A DNA stretch of 64,000 bases from Anodontia alba (Eukaryota > Mollusca > Bivalvia > Lucinida > Lucinidae), in contig OZ024821.1 of the NCBI GenBank assembly GCA_964016985.1, positions 16,727,211 to 16,791,210 on the forward strand. The letters run 5' to 3'. Position numbers and translations under genes: made by a program. Position 1 is the first letter of the stretch; the number at the start of each line of letters is the position of its first letter. Below are positions 1 to 11,437 of the stretch, in pieces. Below the pieces are notes generated by a model. That model did no database searches. It was given only the letters and a program-made list of their open reading frames with translations, and was not told the DNA's origin.

Positions 1-475
1 AGGTCAGAGAGATGTTTCATGCAAGGTTTGATGGTTGTTTAGTCTTGTAGTTGATAAGAATACTAACTTTGACATAAATGTCGAACTTCGACATAACAGA
101 ACTGTTGACAGACGTATGGATGGACGAACGGACAGATGAATAGAAAAGTGGATGCCTATCTTGCAAAGTCAGGAGGTCAGGGAGATGTTTCATGCAAGGT
201 TTGATGGTTGTTTAGTCTTGTAGTTGGAATACTATCTTTGACACAAATGTCAAACTTCGACATAAATGTTGACAGACGGACAGACGAAAGGAAAAGCGGA
301 CACCTATGTGGCAAAGTCAGGAGGTCAAGGAGATGTCTCATGCAAGGTTTGATGGTTGTTTAGTCTTGTAGTTATTATAATACTAACTTTGACATAAATG
401 TTGAACTTCGACATAAATGCTGACAGACAGACAGACAGACGGACGGAAAGGCTGACGTCTATATCGCACCCTGCT
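1..475. repeat. Tandem repeat, three diverged units of about 150-175 bp
   Basis: Three head-to-tail units begin near 1, 175 and 321. Each opens with 'aggtca(g/a)(g/a)gagatgt(t/c)tcatg' and ends in a run of 'gacagacggac' words. The units differ by small indels, so the array is old. No coding potential is seen. Confidence 0.8.
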
Positions 476-623
476 ACAAGCAGGTGCGACAAAAAAGAAT
501 GAAAATATATATATATATATATATTGTTACGACCGAGCACTCCTACCTTCGATTATCTGCCTTGGCAGAATACGCATAGCTTCTAATTATATATTCAATC
601 TCTGACAACTGCGTCAGAGAGTC

Positions 624-694
624 GACTCTTTGGCTCAGTGGTTAGAGCATTGGATTTTTAACCTGGAGGACCGGGTTCGATTCCCACGAAAGGG
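624..694 (+). other. tRNA-Lys(TTT)-like sequence inside 5' LTR (Pol III A/B boxes)
   Basis: The A box (631-641, TGGCTCAGTGG) and B box (674-684, GGTTCGATTCC) match Pol III type 2 promoter consensus. D stem and loops can be drawn, with TTT in the anticodon position. Acceptor and T stems have several mismatches, so a functional tRNA is unlikely; it reads as a captured promoter or pseudo-tRNA. Confidence 0.65.
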
Positions 695-922
695 CGGAAT
701 ATTTTTTCAGCTATGCTTCATTCCTGTGTTGCGACTTTCATGTCGTAAGATGGGGGCTCGTCCGGGATTGGACTTTATACGCCGAAAATTGCTTCACGTC
801 ATCATAAATGATGACTTTCTTGAAAAGGAGGAGTGTTACGACCGAGCACTCCTACCTTCGATTATCTGCCTTGGTAGAATACGCATAGCTTCTAATTATA
901 TATTCAATCTCTGACAACTGCG

Positions 923-996
923 TCAGAGAGTCGACTCTTTGGCTCAGTGGTTAGAGCATTGGATTTTTAACCTGGAGGACCGGGTTCGATTCCCAC
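923..996 (+). other. tRNA-Lys(TTT)-like sequence inside 3' LTR
   Basis: Second copy of the LTR-borne tRNA-like sequence. The A box is at 930-940 and the B box at 983-993. It pairs slightly better in the acceptor stem than the first copy but still has mismatches. Confidence 0.65.
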
Positions 997-1056
997 GACA
1001 GGCGTGGAAAATTTTTTCAGCTATGCTTCATTCCTTTGTTGCGACTTTCATGTCGT

Positions 1057-1060
<4 letters not shown>

Positions 1061-1091
<31 letters not shown>
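1061..1091. repeat. (AT)n microsatellite
   Basis: Pure AT repeat that continues the tract at 506-524, into which the TRIM inserted. Confidence 0.9.
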
Positions 1092-1094
<3 letters not shown>

Positions 1095-1189
1095 GACATG
1101 AGCAAAGATATAATTCAATAATCATAAATACATACATGTAGCAACAGATAAGGCACTTTTTTCATCAGAAAAATCCTGATATCTTTCTT

Positions 1190-1312
1190 ATTTCTCCACA
1201 AAAACATATGTTGTGGGTACTCATTAAAAGCAAATCAGCGAGGCGCTTCTAATGAGTACCCACAACATGTGTTTACGTTGAGAAATAAGAAAAATATAAT
1301 GTCAATACCCCC
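1190..1312. mobile_element. Diverged copy of the palindromic MITE family
   Basis: Central hairpin (GTGGGTACTC ... GAGTACCCAC) followed by 'gagaaataagaaaaa', as in the better copies at 34966, 38303 and 55381. The terminal repeats have decayed. Confidence 0.6.
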
Positions 1313-1555
1313 TCTTATCTGCAGCTATGATAAATAACCATGATGTACATGTATGTATATTAATGCCTATAATACTAATACCCAGTTCTAAAATGATAAA
1401 TTAACTTTGATTACCACAATACATCTAAATTAAGATATCAATAAAGGTTACAATGTACTTAAATAAAAGAAACGTCAATAAATGACTTTATTATTTGTTG
1501 CTGGTCAATAATTTATGAAACATCTATATATTTTTGCTGGCTGTCACCAGTGAAC

Positions 1556-1620
1556 TTTCGCTGGAGACAGCCTGCTGTCTCCAGCAAACTTTCGCTGGTA
1601 ACAGCAGGCTGTCAGTAGCC
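1556..1620. repeat. Local palindromes around 'ctggagacagcctgctgtctccag'-type sequence
   Basis: Short overlapping inverted repeats built from 'agcaaactttcgctgg' and 'cagcaggctgtc'. It could fold back; no function is recognised. Confidence 0.5.
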
Positions 1621-1687
1621 ACTTCCTTTTTATTTTTCAAGTTTTGTGATTTTTTAAATGTTATCATCTTTTTTCAATGCCAGCTAA

Positions 1688-1927
1688 CATATCTAGGGTT
1701 GAGCGCAAGACTATGGTAACTCAAACATATTTTTGAAACCCTTGTTTAGGGGCCACTTGGACCCCTTTGTAAACAATGCAAATTTAGCAAATTTAGCAAT
1801 GGCACCTAAATTTTCATTGTTTACAGAAAGAAATGTAATCTTCATAACGCCTTCATGGTGAGGAGATTAGGTTTGGGGAAAAACAACCATCTGACTTACG
1901 TCAGTCTTGCGCTCAACCCTCGATATG
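1688..1927. mobile_element. MITE with 25-bp terminal inverted repeats
   Basis: The left end 1688-1712 and right end 1903-1927 are inverted copies with a single mismatch, around the core GGGTTGAGCGCAAGACT. A candidate CTAA duplication flanks them (1684-1687 and 1928-1931). The 240-bp element has no ORF. Confidence 0.75.
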
Positions 1928-1931
1928 CTAA

Positions 1932-2960
1932 ACCTGCAAGAAAAAGTAGTCACATTTGGTTCCAGCTAACAAAATCTATAGATCAACATATTACCCAATA
2001 TTGCCAAGTAACACCCTAGTAAAACTGGTTTTCCCAGTAATTCCCACAGGGATGGGCTTTACTCATAAAACCCGGGTTTTTGCCAACCCTGAGTATGATA
2101 CACCTGAACCTATTACGCACACAATGAAAGACTCAGATCAGTCTACACATCTGCACAGTATTACATGTACATGTAGCTGTTTGCTACTTCGGTTTCTCGT
2201 TTCTTTAGATTGCTGATACAGGGACGAATCTGACAGCGCAGAATGACCTCAGGGTTGGCTGTGCGCACAAACCATACAGCACCTGTTCTCATGGCATGCT
2301 CATAAAATTGATGTTAAGTTAATTACTCCGCACAAAAACATATCCATCTATTTGCATTACAAGGATTTTCCAACGTATTCATGAGTCAGAGTGTTTCTTT
2401 TAAACCAACATACAAAGTAGGCTTAAAAATACCTATGTATCTGCTAATCTGACTTACATGTACACCACTTTTTCCCACGAAACACACTTTTTTTTTTTTT
2501 ACCCTTTAGCATGAAATAAGAGTATTAAAAAGAGCCAGGACCATATTGCATTCTTACTAGAGTACTAGAGCTTTAGCTTTCGCTGTCACATCTCCCCATT
2601 TTTTAAACATTTAAGGCCATAATCAGACTGAGCAAATGCGCATGCTGATCTGGGTTGTCAGGTGAAGCTTATAGGCTTTTACTGACCAGTACGTTTCGGA
2701 TTTTAAAACCCGGAAGAGTCCAAAGGGAAGCCGTAAGAATGCGTCTTTATGAAGACTTTATCCACACTTTCAGGCTCAAGTTCTGGCGAGCTGCGGTTAC
2801 TTATACTTTTTTTAATTATAAAGACAATATAGGGGTGTAGTCTAAAGTGATACATCATTTTACGAAAGCAGTATAGTATTAGTTGACTGAATCTAATATC
2901 CAACAAGTGCACCGCCAGCGGGGCATTATACGCCCGTGGCAAGTAATAAGGTAGCATATA
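1932..2960. other. No recognisable gene
   Basis: About 1 kb of AT-rich sequence with only short chance ORFs. The end of this stretch begins the repeat described next. Confidence 0.5.
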
Positions 2961-3525
2961 AACTGGCTCCTGTATAATTCAGTGCTCAGGATATAAACTG
3001 TAAGTGTAATAACAAAAAAAAATTTTAACTATTTTCATTGGGGCATACATGTAGCTCTGCTGATATTTGGTGAACTGTAACCTAAGGGTCCAAGCTGGCC
3101 CAGAAATTAAGGGAGAAGTGACTTCTCCCTTCCTGGGAAAATAGGGAGAAGTTTGCTGCATCTAGGAAGAAGTGCTTTCGGACGGAGGACACATGACAGA
3201 AGCATGGCTATATTACAAGAGCTCCTCCAAGCGGGGCATTATACGATGTAGCACATAAACTGGCTCCTGCATAATTCAGTGCTCCGGATATAAACTGTAA
3301 GTGGAATTACAAAAAATAAAAATAAAAAAATAAAAAAAATATTTCATTGAGGCATACACGTATCTCTGCTGAATTGCTGGTGAACTGTAACCTATGGGTC
3401 CAAGCTGGCCCAGAAATTAAGGGAGAAGTGACTTCTCCCACCTGGGAAAATAGGGAGAAGTTTGCTACTTCTAGGGAGAAGTGCTTTCTGACGGAAGACA
3501 CACCACAGAAGTATGGCAATATCAT
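2880..3525. repeat. Direct duplication, about 300-bp period
   Basis: Sequence around 2938-3190 recurs at 3240-3500. Shared blocks include 'gggcattatacg', 'aactggctcctg(t/c)ataattcagtgctc' and the palindromic 'gggagaagtgacttctccc'. ORFs here on both strands are translations of the repeat. Confidence 0.75.
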
Positions 3526-3800
3526 AAGCTCATATGAGCTGATTTGTTTTTCCTATACTTCAATATCAGACCAAATAATAACAAAACAAAAATAAACAAC
3601 CAAAAAAAATAAAAAAAAAAATGCTGCAAGAAATTTTTTTGTAAACCTTTAACTTGCTTAATACTGATTTTATTTTTGTTCTTCAAGGGAGCCAAATCAG
3701 AAGAGTATTAAAAAAAAATAAAAAAAAAAATTCAAAAAGAATTATGTATTTATAAAGATTTAATAATGGCAACCTTTCCTTGCAAATCTAATAAAAGAAG

Positions 3801-3831
<31 letters not shown>

Positions 3832-5895
3832 TCAATATCTTGCCCATATGACCAAAACTTTAGTTATTTGCAAAAAATATATCTCTAGGCTATTATATAA
3901 CAAAATTTGCACACTATTACCTCTGAACAATATGCTGCAAAAAGTTTACAAAAACTTTCAAAGGGGCACAAGTCTGCAAATATTTGGTGCACTGTAACCT
4001 CAAAATATTATGTGCTGCTCCACATCATCGTGCAACTATTTCTGAAGTTTCAGCTTGATCGGATGTAAACTGTAGGAAGATTAGCCGAAAACAAAAAAAT
4101 TAATAGAAAATTATTTTCAAAGGAATTTAACTCTACTAATATTTGGTGGACTGTAACCTTGAAACAATATGCGCTGCTCCACATCATGGGCTAACTACAA
4201 ATTAAGTTTCCACTTGATAGGATGTATACTGTAGGAAGATTTAGCCGGAAATGAAATGTTAACTGAAATTTTCAAAGGGGCATAACTCTGCTAATATTTG
4301 GTGGACTGTAACCTCGAAACAATATGCGCTGCTCCACATCATTATCTAAATATACATGAAGTTTCAGCCTGATTTGATGTAAATTGTAGGAGGATTTAGC
4401 CAGAAACGAAAAATTAATAGAAATTTTCAAAGGGGTATAAGTCTGCTAATATTTGGTGGACTGTAACCTTGAAACAATATGCACTGCTCCACATCATGGT
4501 TTAACTACAAATCAAAGTTCAGCTTGATTGGATGTAAACTGTAGGAGGAGTTAGCCAGAAACAAAAAGTCTACTGAAATTTTCAAAGGGGCATAACTCTG
4601 CTAATATTTGGTGGACTGTAACCTCCAAACAATATGTGCTGCTCCACATCATGGTCTAACCATATATGAAGTTTAAGCTTGATCGGATGTAAAATATATG
4701 AGGAGTTAATCGGAAATGAAGTTTACAGAAATTTTCTAAGGGGTATAACTCTGCAAATATTTGGTGGACTGTAACCTCAAAACAATATGCACTGTGCCAC
4801 ATCATGGTCTAACTATATAACAAGTTTCAGCTTGATCTGATGTAAACTGTAGGAGGAGTTAGCCGGAAACGAAAAAGTTTACAGATGGACGCCATACCCT
4901 GTAACATAATACATCCCGTTTTACAAACGGGCGTATAATAAGCTCATATGAGCCTTTGGCTGATTTGTTTTTCTTATACTTCAATATCGGACCAAACAAT
5001 AACAAAACAAAAATAAACAACCGAAAAAAAAAAGTATTTAAAAAAAAAAAAAAAATCCAAAAAGAATTATGTTTATAAGTTTTGATATTAGTCAAGCTTC
5101 TTAATTCTGTATCATTTAATAAATGTACATGTATCTATAAAAATTTAATAATGGCAACATTCCTTGCAAATCTAATAAAAGAAGATGTAAAAAAAAAAAA
5201 ATAAAAAAAAATAACTTGCCCACATGGCCATAACTTTTAGTCATTTGCAAAAAAATATACCTATTATAAAATAAAATTTGCACACTATTGCCTCTAAACA
5301 ATATGCTGCTAAAAGTTTACAAAATCTTTCAAAGGGGCATAACCCTGCCAATATTTGGTGCACTGTAACCTCGAAATAATATGCTCTGCTCCACATCATC
5401 GTGTAACTATATATGAAGTTTCAGCTTGATCGGATGTAAACTGTAGGAGGATTTAGCCGAAAACAAAAAAAAATAATAGAAATTTTCAAAGGGGTTTAAC
5501 TCTGCTAATATTTGGTGGATTGTAATCTTGAAATAATATGCGCTGCTCCACATCATGGTCTAACAAGAAATCAAGTTTCAGCTTGATTGGATGTAAATGG
5601 TAGGAGGAGTAAGCCGGAAACGAAAAGTTAACAGAAATTTTCCAAGGGGCATAACTCTGCCAAAATTTGGTGCACTGTAACCTCAAAATAACAGGAACTG
5701 CTCCACATCATCGTGTAACTATTTTATGAAGTTTCAGCTTGATCGGATGTAAACTGTAGGAGGATTTAGCCAGAAACGAAAAATGAATAAATTTTTCAAA
5801 GGGGTCTAACTCTGCTAATATTTGGTGGACTGTAACCCCGAAACAATATGCGCTTTTCCACATCATTTTCTAACTACAAATAAAGTTTGTAGTTA
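3526..5895. repeat. Higher-order satellite array of about 155-bp units
   Basis: Units share 'tttcaaaggggcataactctgctaatatttggtggactgtaacct'-type starts, then a 'ctgctccacatcat' core and a 'tttagccgg/aaac' end. About six units run from 3956 to 4880 and four from 5329 to 5890. A longer non-satellite block at 3526-3955 (includes an A27 run) recurs at 4940-5328, so leader plus units has itself been duplicated. Nothing coding is seen. Confidence 0.8.
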
Positions 5896-5897
5896 GC

Positions 5898-6060
5898 TTG
5901 ATGCCCGGTCTGGTCATTCGATCTGGCGATCCCTTGCATGATAAGCAAACCCTCTACCATGTCGCTATTAACGCCAGCTTTTATAGCGATGTGATAGAGT
6001 GTTTGCATATCCATAAGGGCTCGCCAGTTCGATCCCCAGTCTGGTCAACAGTGATTAGCA
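5898..6060. mobile_element. tRNA-derived inverted repeat (SINE-like fragment)
   Basis: The arms 5930-5990 and 5991-6045 are inverted copies of a tRNA-like sequence (tatagcgatgtgatagagtg, then a GTTCGATCCCC B-box). It resembles the tRNA-Asp-like SINEs at 46.2 and 46.5 kb. The head-to-head arrangement suggests a rearranged SINE pair. Confidence 0.6.
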
Positions 6061-6566
6061 TTTTTTTCACCTGTTACATAAGTTTGGTATATTCACTGCA
6101 CATCAATTTTCTCCCTGAGTGCATGTGGCTCAGAATCCCAGTTTAGATAAAGACTATAATTTTTAACCTCGCTGAACTACAATTAGAGCCAATCAAAAAA
6201 TCTATATGCACTGTATTTAAAAATAACATCAACACGTGTGTTATATTTTACCAGCTGTAGGATGGTAGAAGGAACTTTCTTACATAAACCTAAAAAAAGC
6301 ATTATTTTTTTTTAATTTTGGATTATACGAAGACGGGTATGTTATTATTTTTGTTGATTCCATATTTATGTGAAAGCAATGCGTCAGTAAGAAAAAAAAT
6401 CAGTCAACAATATATCTTGTTGACTGCTTAGCATTTTGTCAATGTACTGGAGTCAAACATCAAAACGATGTGTCCATCGGGTATCATAATTTTGTTTTGA
6501 CGGCTGACTTGTCGGAAAAACTACATGCCATGACCAGTTGTTGACCAACATACAAGTTAGCCAGTA

Positions 6567-8758
6567 TCACAGCGTATAACTGTGCAGTGGCCAAATCAAA
6601 AGCGCCATCATTCTGTGCACCCAAACATCACTAGCAAACACGAAATTTGCGACAGAAGCTCTGAGAGTTTAACAGATACACGATATCCGATTATAATGCG
6701 ATTTTCGACATCAGGACAGAAATTAATGTATTTTAGCTGTATCCTTCTCATGAACTCCGACAGTGGTCCGTTTTTTGTGTAAACCTTATCGCAAGCTGCT
6801 CAATCAGTGATTCTCCTGGTTTTGTCGCCCGTAAACTCGATGATTCCAAATCGATATACTCCGAATTAAGGCCAACTTCATGATGATTTGAACGTGAAAT
6901 CTTTCAAACACATATTATCTTTTATGTATGATACCTGCCAGACTCTACATGTTTCGATTTTGTAAACCATGACCTCTTGTATTGTACCCATCAGTTCCAA
7001 CTGACTGTACGACTGGCACCAACTGTACTGCATCAATAGCTCCATCTGAACTGAATTTGACTGTACCACTAGTGCTTATTGTTTAATCAACCTGGGTTCA
7101 AAATGTATTTTATTTTGTTTGAATAAGACAGATCCACTCTAAAGCCCTGAACACTCACTTCCATTGATTTCTTGTTAACAGTATGTCATAATGTGCACAT
7201 TTATGCCTCATTTAGCTGGTACTAAATTTCTTGTAATATGCCCTGCAAACATTTTGAAAATGGGTCCACAAATAAAAACCAGAATTAATTTGGAATAGGG
7301 GTTTTGCATTGGCAGGGGAGATATTCCATGATCATAAAGTTCGATTATGACAACTTCTGTGGCTTAAATTGAGTGTTTTGAACCATGGTAAGTTTTATGC
7401 CGATTTCGGGTACCTTTGATAAAATACGAGATTTAAATTTTTATGCGAAAATAATTACTTCCCTTGCTAGCAATTTTACTATAGAAATTCACTATTCAAA
7501 AATATTTTTGGTCATAAAATCCTCATCTATCAACCGAATACCAAAATTTTTTTTGCGGCACCTGTTGCAAAAAATTTTGTGCTAAATACTGATATAAAAT
7601 TTGTTTGTCATTTCTCAAAATAACTTGGAGTATTGTTTTTTTAAATCTTTTATCAGAGGTGAAAATGTTCACAGTAGTAATTTGTTAAGAGTGAACCATC
7701 ACGAAAACATGCCTAAATATATATATATATAGTTTTGACCCCTTTAAACCCCTTTCTTTATATAGTTAAACTGGGGTTTACAGGGGTATACATTACTTTT
7801 CTTATTTCTGCTTATAAACATATAGATGGTACCCATTAGAACCGCCTTGCCAAGGCAGTTCTAACAAGTACCCACACTCTATGTTTTGAGCAGAAATATG
7901 AAAACTAACAGAATTTTTCATTTGAAAGTTTTTATTTTTTAATGGTGAAATTCTCAGTGTCTTTGAACAGGCATGTTTTCGTAATGGTATTGTGAGCCAA
8001 AATGAGTAACCCTCGTCTTAATTAATTAGTGTTATAATCCTGTGTAGACAGAGAGATGACAGACAGACAGACTTGTTTCTGCCAATATACTGTATGTGTT
8101 ATCTTCAAATTGCAATGTACCAATAAAACGAAAATAGAATCACTTCCTTATTCCGGTAATAATCGTTTTCTGCCTAATGTTCAAGTGAAGTGTTAAATGG
8201 CATTTTTTACTAAGATTCTCCCTCATAGTAAAACTAACATAATTGGCGCTAGTCGGACAGCATGTTTTTGCAAGCAGGGCACAAGTCGTACAGTCAGTCG
8301 GAACTGATGGATACAATTCGAGAGGTCATGGATTACAAAATCGAAACATAGAGCCTGTCAGGTATCAAGCATAAAAGATAATATGTGTTTAAAAGACTTA
8401 ATGTTTAAATAAGCATGAAGTTGGCCTTAATTTGGAGTATATCGACCTTGATACATCGAGTTGAAGAGCCACAAAACTAGGAAAATCACGGACTGAGCAG
8501 CACACGAGAGGTCTACACAAATAAAAAAAAAAAAAAAAATGGACCAGTCGTAGTTTGTGAGAAGGATACGGCTAAAAAACATTCATTTCTGCCCCTGATG
8601 TCGAAAATGCAGAAAACTGCATTTTAATCGGATTCTGTTGCTTTTTTATCTGTTTAAATCTTAGAGCTTCTGTAGCGAATTTCGTGTTCGCTTGTGATGT
8701 TTGGGTGTACAGAATGCTGGCGCTTCCCATAAGGCCACTGTACTGTTATACACTGTGA
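6567..8758. mobile_element. Long inverted-repeat element (foldback or non-autonomous DNA transposon)
   Basis: Arms of about 470 bp, 6567-7035 and about 8280-8758, are inverted copies with moderate divergence. Their outer ends are near 'tcacagcgtataac' and 'gttatacactgtga'. The 1.25-kb centre (7036-8280) has no transposase-like ORF and carries a later MITE (7699-7985). Short ORFs inside the arms are translations of repeat sequence. The terminal boundary and any target duplication are unclear. Confidence 0.7.
7699..7985 (-). mobile_element. Palindromic MITE copy
   Basis: Ends 'tcacgaaaacatgcct' and 'aggcatgttttcgtaatg' are inverted. The centre is a hairpin around 'gaaccgccttgccaaggcagttc'. It is the same family as the copies at 34-59 kb and is inserted in the spacer of the long inverted repeat. 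Confidence 0.8.
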
Positions 8759-8797
8759 GAATGGGGGGTTGAGCCAGAATTGACTAAACGGTAGTAT

Positions 8798-9223
8798 TTA
8801 CAAACCATCAATTGTCAGAATGGTCCGTGCAAGTCTCAGTAATGCTAGCTTCATTTCTTTATTGTCTGGAACCTTTCCTGGATCTTCTAAATGCAGTTTA
8901 AGAATATTAACGCCCTTCTCAAACACACCAGCGAAGTTATATACTATTTTTCTCTCAGGCTCAGGCTGATTTTTATCGCAATTCCTTTCAAATTTAACAA
9001 AACATTTCTTAAATGGACAACACATTTCCGCGTTGCTCTTGGTTATTTTTATTAGACTATAGCCAAATAAAACACTGCCATCAAGTGCTAGCATTGCTTC
9101 ACGTAGTAATGTTATCTTTTCTCTCGGAAGTTTAGGTATTACTATAGAGTCAGCCCCAAGTTTAATCTTTTTCGCAGGAGGTACCTCTTCTGCACCACTT
9201 TCCGCCATTGCGTTTGGTAACAC
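8798..9223 (-). CDS. Unknown protein, possible first exon (141 aa)
   Basis: An open frame with non-random composition. A second Met at residue 6 begins an acidic start followed by a basic cluster (PPAKKIKLG) that resembles a nuclear localisation signal. Then come a Cys-containing segment (CCPFKKC, residues 68-74) and a helical C-terminal part. The stop (8798-8800) falls within 'ggtttgtaaata', which could also be read as a 5' splice site, so this may be a first exon rather than a whole gene. No further exons were found to the left, where the long inverted repeat lies. I recognise no family. It could be a domesticated or transposon-derived fragment. Confidence 0.35.
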   Translation of the reverse strand: MLPNAMAESGAEEVPPAKKIKLGADSIVIPKLPREKITLLREAMLALDGSVLFGYSLIKITKSNAEMCCPFKKCFVKFERNCDKNQPEPERKIVYNFAGVFEKGVNILKLHLEDPGKVPDNKEMKLALLRLARTILTIDGL

Positions 9224-9224
9224 G

Positions 9225-9480
9225 ATAAACCGAATTCGCCGAAATTCACCGAAATCACCGTTGAAATCACCGAAATGACCGAAATAGATAGGAATAGGGT
9301 ATGGAAATCACCGAAATCACCAATGTAGACTTGGGTAGGTTAGAGAAGTTACCGAAATCACTAATGTAGAGAGGGGTCTGGCATAAAAATTGCTGAAATC
9401 ACAGATATACAGTGGGATTAAGAAATCACCGAAATCACCAAAATAGGGTATGGAAATCACCAATGTCACGGGAACAAGAC
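9225..9480. repeat. Minisatellite based on 'ccgaaatca', left block
   Basis: Irregular repeats of 'gaaatcaccgaaatcacc(a/g)' mixed with 'gtagataggggtagggtatgg'-type phrases. The same pattern recurs at 33690-34085, on the other side of the nested transposons. Confidence 0.8.
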
Positions 9481-9906
9481 AGATAGATAGATAGACACTT
9501 TTATTTCAACTTTAAGCAATACATGCTCCTGTGTTGTATGCATGATACAGAAAGAAATACAAATGGATTCAACGACATCAAACACATACCACTAAATAAC
9601 ACACTAGCAGTTGGGAGAAAACACATATTTTGAGATATCAAAATTCAAATATAATATGAAACTAGAACTGTGTCCACAGTACACGGATGCCCCCACTGTG
9701 GGGTACCTGACTATAAAACTGCAGAATTCTACGTGGTACAAATGCCTTAACCTGAGTCTAACAGAATCACGTACGTACGCACGTACATACGTATGTACGC
9801 ACATTCGTACAGACAGACATACATTCGTGCGCACGTACCCACGTACGGAAAACCGAAAAACTATATGCCCCCGGCATCATCCGTTGCGGGGGCATAAAAA
9901 TAATAT
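9481..9906. other. Simple repeats, no gene
   Basis: Short (ATAG)n at 9481-9495 and an 'acgtacgtacgcacgtac' alternating tract at 9768-9845. ORFs on both strands across the tract are artefacts of the repeat. Confidence 0.5.
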
Positions 9907-10707
9907 TTAATGGTTACTATAATATAATGCTCTAGTTTTAAAGGCCTTTTCTGTGAAAATACATAAATTTAATATCAATTTCTTACTGTTTGATAGTATA
10001 AGTTCTTTCAGTTTCATCATATTTGGTCTATTCCAGAAATATCGCTTTATGTACTGTTTTCTAAGGTCCCTATATAAAACACATTCTAATAAAAAATGAA
10101 ATTCATCTTCTAATTTATTACAAATATGACATTTTCTCTGATCTATTGGTGTTCTATTTGGTCGAGCCCATCTACCTACCTCAATCTCTAGTAAATGTGA
10201 AGATAATCTTAATTTACCAAGTGCTATTCTACACTTTTTTTACTTTAACTGTTTCTAGATATAGCTGAAAACTAAAATTTGAAGACAAAGAATAGAAAGT
10301 TGCTCTACTAGACTCTGAGATTCTGCTATTCCACTTCTGTACAAAATTGTCATTTAACCTTATTTTTAATTCTGCCAAAAAATTGTTCTTGTTACCAACA
10401 CCCTAATTTTACCACACTTCAGGAAAACCTAATGTTGACAGTAAATCTCTAACTTTTGAAACCCAATTTATAGAATTTGGTCTATTTTCCAAATCAGTCA
10501 CTAACATTTTATATGCATACTTGATATACATTCTTTGTTCACTTTCGAGTATTTTGAACCAATAATTAATCACAGAATATAAAATACTAGTTTGTAATGA
10601 TACCCTACCCAGCTCATCATATATAAAATCATTTTGTGTAGATTTCTTTACCCCGAGCAATTTCTTGCAAAACTGTAAATGTACCCGCTCTTGTTGCACA
10701 GGCTTAG

Positions 10708-11299
10708 TGTTATATATAGGGTGTTCATTTATCTTAAGCATCATGTTTACTATGTTTCCATAAATAGCTCTATTTACTATGTTTCCAAAAATAACTTTCT
10801 AGAACAACATGTTTACAATAACATGATGTTTACGTCCTTGATTCTGGACTGCGTTGTTTTTGGAATGTCATGGAAGATTTAGAAGTTTCTTGATTGGAAC
10901 TGGAAAATAAGAGATGCTTGTAGTAAATTCTTTTTCTAGAACCTTCTTTGATATTATATAAGGAGAAAAGATTTTCATCTGGGCATCTTTGTATACTTTC
11001 ACTGGAAATTATTCTATACTGGATTACTTTACTATTTTATTCATTCTGGACTTAAATTCTGAATTCAGGAACATTAAATTGTGGGATCAGAAACTTATAT
11101 TCAAAGGATTTGTTTTATAAATTCTCATGGATTATTTCAGAGGGACTTTGTGACATAAACTTGAAAGGTACAGTCTACTTACATTCTTTTGTTTTGAATC
11201 GTGTGTCTCATTTTTTTTGTGGAATAAATATTGTTAATAATTTAAAACTTGTTGCTGGTTTCACTTTCATTTCTTTCTCGTTACGCCTGGCTCGTAACA
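10708..11299 (+). mobile_element. Solo LTR inserted in the LINE
   Basis: A 592-bp segment starts TGTTA and ends TAACA. It is flanked by TTAG on both sides (10704-10707 and 11300-11303) and interrupts the LINE reading frame cleanly. A polyadenylation signal (aataaa, about 11222) lies in its last 80 bases. It is consistent with recombination between the LTRs of a Gypsy- or BEL-type element. Confidence 0.75.
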
Positions 11300-11437
11300 T
11301 TAGAAAAACCCCACACTTCACTCCCATAACAAAGTATAGGCGTAATTAATTTATCAAATAATTCAAGTACATGCTTAGGTGATAGTTCAGTAAAATGATA
11401 TAATAATTTAAATATTGCCTTTAAAGCTTGGCCAGAT

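Larger units (their letters stand above)
525..1060 (+). mobile_element. Miniature LTR retrotransposon (TRIM) with tRNA-like sequence in its LTRs
   Basis: A complete non-autonomous LTR element of 536 bp. The 5' LTR (525-750) and 3' LTR (834-1060) are about 226 bp and nearly identical. They begin TGTTACGAC and end GTCGTAA(G/C)A, an inverted terminal pair. Directly after the 5' LTR, 751-768 reads as an 18-nt primer binding site complementary to the 3' end of tRNA-Pro. The interior is only about 65 bp and has no ORF. A purine-rich tract (822-833) precedes the 3' LTR. The insertion is inside an (AT)n microsatellite, which hides the target duplication. Each LTR carries A-box and B-box sequences of a tRNA-Lys(TTT)-like gene. 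The structure is seen directly; mobilisation by a partner retrotransposon is inferred. Confidence 0.88.

Noticed and set aside
621..694. Functional tRNA-Lys gene
   Set aside because: Poor acceptor and T-stem pairing, and present in both LTRs of a TRIM.
3526..5895. CRISPR-like array
   Set aside because: The units are contiguous diverged satellite repeats without unique spacers of fixed size, in a eukaryotic context.
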